Part shown: positions 60,744-64,000 of the stretch, piece by piece | Layout: the number at the start of each line of letters is the position of its first letter | Position numbering within the stretch: position 1 is the first letter of the stretch | Origin: CAYTMY01 sp964618075 | Lineage (GTDB): Bacteria > Bacillota > Clostridia > Eubacteriales > Anaerofustaceae | Assembly (NCBI GenBank): GCA_964618075.1 | Contig: CAZTZO010000001.1 | Span: 62,001-126,000 of the forward strand | Length of the DNA stretch: 64,000 nucleotides | Direction of reading: 5' to 3' | The notes under the pieces: generated by a model | Database searches by the model: none | What the model was told of the DNA's origin: nothing | Seen by the model: only the letters and a program-made list of their open reading frames with translations | Position numbers and translations under genes: made by a program

Positions 60744-61229
60744 TTGAAAAAGCATACAATTGTTATTGTTGCGATATTCCTTATGCTTAGCTTATCTTCC
60801 TGCAGTGCAAGCATATCAAAATACAAAAAAAACACCGATGACGGTTATATAAATCAAAACTATATAAGCGGAGGAGATGAAGCGGTAAATCAAGTCAGTA
60901 TAGACAGCATAGAGTTTGCCGACTGGCTCGGAGGCGAAAACCTGACCTTTAAGTTTGATAAAGAAAATGAAAAAGCACACGGTATACCGAAATACGAAGT
61001 GTTCTTCATAAACAACAAAACAGAGCTTCAAATTAAGCTTTACGGCTGCAACGGAATAAGCGGTGATATAAGCAAGGCTTTCAACAGTAAATTCCTTAAA
61101 AATATCACTTCGAAACAAAAAGACGATGCGTATATTATCAATCTGACATTTGCTGACGGGCTTAAATACATGATTGAAGAATTTGACGAACCGTCTTTAC
61201 TTGTTATAAATATTAAGCAGCTAAGTTAA
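60744..61229 (+). CDS. Putative lipoprotein of unknown function
   Basis: 161 residues from a TTG behind AGGGAG. A lipobox L-S-L-S-S-C (residues 15-20) follows a hydrophobic signal sequence, so Cys20 should be lipidated and anchored outside the membrane. The mature part is a soluble domain of about 140 residues with no recognised motif. The 3' end overlaps the convergent aminopeptidase by four bases. Confidence 0.75.
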   Translation: MKKHTIVIVAIFLMLSLSSCSASISKYKKNTDDGYINQNYISGGDEAVNQVSIDSIEFADWLGGENLTFKFDKENEKAHGIPKYEVFFINNKTELQIKLYGCNGISGDISKAFNSKFLKNITSKQKDDAYIINLTFADGLKYMIEEFDEPSLLVINIKQLS

Positions 61230-62629
61230 TCACATTTTGAATAAAATACGTTTGCCGCTTCATAGGCACTGTAAAGGTCTGCCTTGCTTATTATCTCGCA
61301 GGGTGCGTGCATGGATAGTACTCCTACACCGTAATCGACTGTATTTGCTCCGTATGCCGCCAATAAATACGCTACGGTACCGCCTCCGCCCTGGTCTGCC
61401 TTTCCTAGCTCTCCCGTCTGGTAAACAATATTATTGTCCTCAAAGAGCTTCCTTATTTTGTATAGGTATTCAGCGTGAGCATCGTTACTACCCGATTTTC
61501 CGCGGCTGCCCGTATATTTTGTTAAAACAGCGCCATTTCCTATAATCGCCGTATTGTTTTTCTCAAATACATCCGCAAATGTCGGATCATAACAGCAGTT
61601 AACATCCATTGAAAGCACATTTGAATTTGCGTAAGCTCTTCTTAGAGTAAGCTCCGAATGTGCGCTTCCCATCAGAGAGCATACTTCTGCAAGAATATTC
61701 TCAAAAAACTTTGATGCAAGTCCTGTTGAGCCGACGCTTCCTATCTCTTCTTTGTCTGCCAAAATACACACGCTTGTCCTTTTTATATCCTTTTGTTCAA
61801 GCAGTGCGCTGAAAGCAGGATATGCGCATACCTTATCATCGTGTCCGTAAGCGGCTATCATGCTTCTGTCAAAACCGACGTCTCTTGGGTGCTCTACAGG
61901 TACAAATTCAACCTCTGCGCTTATAAAATCGCTCTCTGTTATACCGTAAGTATCATTGAGTATCTTAAGCACATTAAGCTTAATAAGATCTTCGTCGTTA
62001 TCCTTTGCCGGAATGCTTCCGACGATGACATTGAGCTGCTCTGCGCCCACAGCCTTTGACGCAATCTGAGACAACTGGTCGTTTGAAAGATGTATCAACA
62101 GATCCGTTATGTAAAAAACCGGCTCGTTTTCGTTTTCGCCTATTGCAAGCGTAAGCGATTTACCGTTTTTAAGTGTGATAAATGCATGCATAGCCAAGGG
62201 TACAGTCACCCATTGGTATTTTTTTATGCCTCCGTAATAATGTGTTTTCATAAAAGCCATTCCGCCTTCCTCATACAGCGGTAATGCCTTTGCATCAAGA
62301 CGCGGTGAATCTATGTGAGAAGCTGTAATATTCATTCCCTTTTCAATATCATCAGCTCCTATAACAAACAAAACAACGCTTTTATTATTGTAATGATAGT
62401 AAAGTTTATCTCCCTGCTTCAAGTGGCTTATGGAGAGTATTTTTTCTTTTAAATCCACGAAACCGTTTTCTATTGCAAGCGCGACTGCTTTAGAAGAGAA
62501 CTCTCTTTCGGTCTTCGCTGTATCAAGAAACTTCTTGTAGTCTTCAGCATATTTGAATATTTCTTCTGTTTTATCGCCCCATGCATTCGTCCTTTTGTAC
62601 AGCAAAGCTTTATTCTCGCTCTCGCTCAT
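61226..62629 (-). CDS. M18 family aminopeptidase
   Basis: 467 residues. Zinc-site motifs are T-A-S-H-I-D-S-P-R-L-D (about 81-91), L-A-D-K-E-E-I-G-S-V-G-S-T-G (about 289-302) and S-M-D-V-N-C-C-Y-D-P. M18 enzymes are large cytosolic aminopeptidases preferring acidic or neutral N-terminal residues. It begins two bases after the pepP stop. Confidence 0.92.
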   Translation of the reverse strand: MSESENKALLYKRTNAWGDKTEEIFKYAEDYKKFLDTAKTEREFSSKAVALAIENGFVDLKEKILSISHLKQGDKLYYHYNNKSVVLFVIGADDIEKGMNITASHIDSPRLDAKALPLYEEGGMAFMKTHYYGGIKKYQWVTVPLAMHAFITLKNGKSLTLAIGENENEPVFYITDLLIHLSNDQLSQIASKAVGAEQLNVIVGSIPAKDNDEDLIKLNVLKILNDTYGITESDFISAEVEFVPVEHPRDVGFDRSMIAAYGHDDKVCAYPAFSALLEQKDIKRTSVCILADKEEIGSVGSTGLASKFFENILAEVCSLMGSAHSELTLRRAYANSNVLSMDVNCCYDPTFADVFEKNNTAIIGNGAVLTKYTGSRGKSGSNDAHAEYLYKIRKLFEDNNIVYQTGELGKADQGGGGTVAYLLAAYGANTVDYGVGVLSMHAPCEIISKADLYSAYEAANVFYSKCD

Positions 62630-62631
62630 GT

Positions 62632-63879
62632 TTATTTCAACTCCCAGTCATTCATCAATTCTTCTATCTCTTCAGGCTCTTTGATCGTATTTGTCAAAAC
62701 CTCGCAGCCTTTTGCGGTTACCAGCACATCGTCCTCTATCCTTATGCCCATGGCATACTTTTCAATGTAAAGTCCCGGCTCTACGGTAATAACATTTCCG
62801 GCTTGCAAGGGAAGGTTTCTATCGAGAGGATCGTGTGTATCAAGCCCAAGCGAGTGCGAAACGCAGTGATAATAAAATTTTTCGACTTCCTCATCCTCTT
62901 GAATAAGTCCGATATCCCTTAATTCTTTTATATAGTACTGTTTAAGTATATCGTTTAAATCATTCATACTCACACCGGGCTTTACAGAACTGATTATCAG
63001 CTTATTGGCTTCCAAAACGATTTTGTACAATTCAAGCTGTCGCTGTGTGAATTTACCGCTGACAGGGAACGTTCTCGTTACGTCACTGTTATACCAATCA
63101 AGACTTGCACCACAGTCAACGAGCAAAAGCTCGCTATCCTTTAATGTATCGTTGTTTTGCGTATAATGGAGCGTGAGGGCGTTTTCTCCGCCGGCCGCTA
63201 TAGTTGCAAAAGCGGTTTTGGCGCCGTTTCTCGAAACGACATATTCAAATACAGACTGCGGCTCATATTCCTTAATACCCGGTTTTATCATTTTTGCCAT
63301 TTCACAAACAGCCTTGTCAGTTATCGAGGCTGATTTCTTTATGGCTTCAATCTCCTGCTCGTCCTTTAGCGCACGAAGAGGATGTATCAACTGTGCTAAA
63401 TCACATATTGTCAATAGGGGAAATCGCCTTGCAACATCCGAGCAAATGATGTTCCTTTCGCTTTTGGAGCGACCCTTTAGAACATTATCGGTTAACAAAT
63501 AGCATTTGTCATATTTCTTGGAGTTTATTAAAGAATAAAAATACTCGTCGTATTCGTCTGAAAACATTACTTCTTTTATTCCCGAAGCAATGGTATATTC
63601 CTCCACTGAAGGAATTTTGCCCGTCCATTTTTCTTTCGTTTTATCTCTTCTGGGTACGAATAAAGCGTATTTAACTCCGTTTTCCGTTTTTGAAGCAACC
63701 ATCTTGACGCATGGGAAATCAATACCGGTCAGATAATAAAAGTTTCTGTCCACTTCAAAATTATAGTCCTGATCGTTGGATGCGACTTTCGTTACTCCGC
63801 TTGTTATAACCGCAACAGAACCTATCGGCATCTTCTCAGAGAATTTTTTTCGTTTATCAATATAGTATGAATAATCCAA
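62632..63879 (-). CDS. pepP: Xaa-Pro aminopeptidase (M24 family)
   Basis: 415 residues from a TTG eight bases after GGAGGT. An in-frame ATG at 63945 falls inside the promoter. An N-terminal creatinase-type domain precedes the pita-bread catalytic domain with the metal ligands: V-D-C-G-A-S-L and N-S-D-V-T-R-T-F-P (both Asp), H-S-L-G-L-D-T-H-D (His), and V-E-P-G-L-Y and R-I-E-D-D (both Glu). It removes N-terminal residues followed by proline. Co-transcribed with the M18 gene. Confidence 0.94.
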   Translation of the reverse strand: MDYSYYIDKRKKFSEKMPIGSVAVITSGVTKVASNDQDYNFEVDRNFYYLTGIDFPCVKMVASKTENGVKYALFVPRRDKTKEKWTGKIPSVEEYTIASGIKEVMFSDEYDEYFYSLINSKKYDKCYLLTDNVLKGRSKSERNIICSDVARRFPLLTICDLAQLIHPLRALKDEQEIEAIKKSASITDKAVCEMAKMIKPGIKEYEPQSVFEYVVSRNGAKTAFATIAAGGENALTLHYTQNNDTLKDSELLLVDCGASLDWYNSDVTRTFPVSGKFTQRQLELYKIVLEANKLIISSVKPGVSMNDLNDILKQYYIKELRDIGLIQEDEEVEKFYYHCVSHSLGLDTHDPLDRNLPLQAGNVITVEPGLYIEKYAMGIRIEDDVLVTAKGCEVLTNTIKEPEEIEELMNDWELK

Positions 63880-63916
63880 TTGCTGGTACCTCCGCACAAT
63901 GTCTGTTTGACTACTA

Positions 63917-63945
63917 ATATTAACATATTCGTAACAAAACTGCAA
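63917..63945 (-). promoter_or_regulatory. Promoter of pepP and the M18 gene
   Basis: On the minus strand TTGCAG (63940-63945) and TAATAT (63917-63922) are 17 bases apart, with a TG one base before the -10 box. Confidence 0.6.
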
Positions 63946-64000
63946 TTCTTATGATTATTTGCTTAATTTATATCAGTTCTTGTCATATTTCTTGCATGTT

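Overview
The window reads as a chromosomal segment of a Gram-positive, endospore-forming member of the Clostridia. It carries sigK, gpr, spoIIP and ymxH, strong AGGAGG-type ribosome binding sites with frequent TTG/GTG starts, a T-box leader in front of ileS, and gene orders shared with Firmicutes (rpmF-plsX-acpP-rnc-smc-ftsY; rpsO-pnp-dut-ymxH-dapG; gpr-spoIIP; rho-rpmE). No ribosomal RNA operon, prophage, transposase or CRISPR array is visible. The DNA is AT-rich and intergenic regions are short, often closed by strong bidirectional hairpins.

Layout. 1-6434 (minus): a rhamnose/exopolysaccharide cluster (two glycosyltransferases, a Wzy-like polymerase, rfbC, rfbB, rfbD) followed by a gene cut off by the window edge. 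6592-14003: a tyrosine phosphatase, a TVP38-type membrane protein, an RND-type exporter with a translationally coupled small protein and a TetR regulator, and a DUF169 protein. 14155-20253 (minus): a lipid, RNA-processing and chromosome-segregation operon from rpmF to ftsY. 20532-25820 (plus): a disrupted zinc-ribbon gene, a small secreted protein, then rpsO, pnp, dut, ymxH and dapG. 26001-31706: tRNA-Gln, a 675-base AT-rich gap, an SLC13-type permease and two nearly identical flavoproteins. 31831-36874 (minus): ileS with its T-box, dCMP deaminase and TsaC/Sua5. 37067-46635: rho, rpmE, ackA, a eukaryotic-type hexokinase, glnS, an ACT protein with hom, and gdhA. 46720-47169: tRNA-Arg followed by two tandem cassettes that each end in a copy of the tRNA 3' end. 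47446-63879: small unknown genes, DUF1638, folC, an anchorless FtsH-like protease, sigK, rsmG, acpS, rpsT, gpr-spoIIP, a DUF5317 protein with a hyperacidic tail, hpf, comFC, a lipoprotein and two aminopeptidases.

Functional picture. Most genes are core housekeeping: translation, amino-acid synthesis from aspartate and glutamate, fermentation to acetate, folate and sporulation. The unusual points are the tRNA-derived tandem cassettes at 46796-47169, a Rho factor with a duplicated RNA-binding domain, a sequence-homogenised flavoprotein pair beside a permease, an SMC with short arms, a soluble FtsH homologue, and a stand-alone aspartokinase-like regulatory subunit next to hom. All calls rest on reading the sequence and recalling families; no database search was run.
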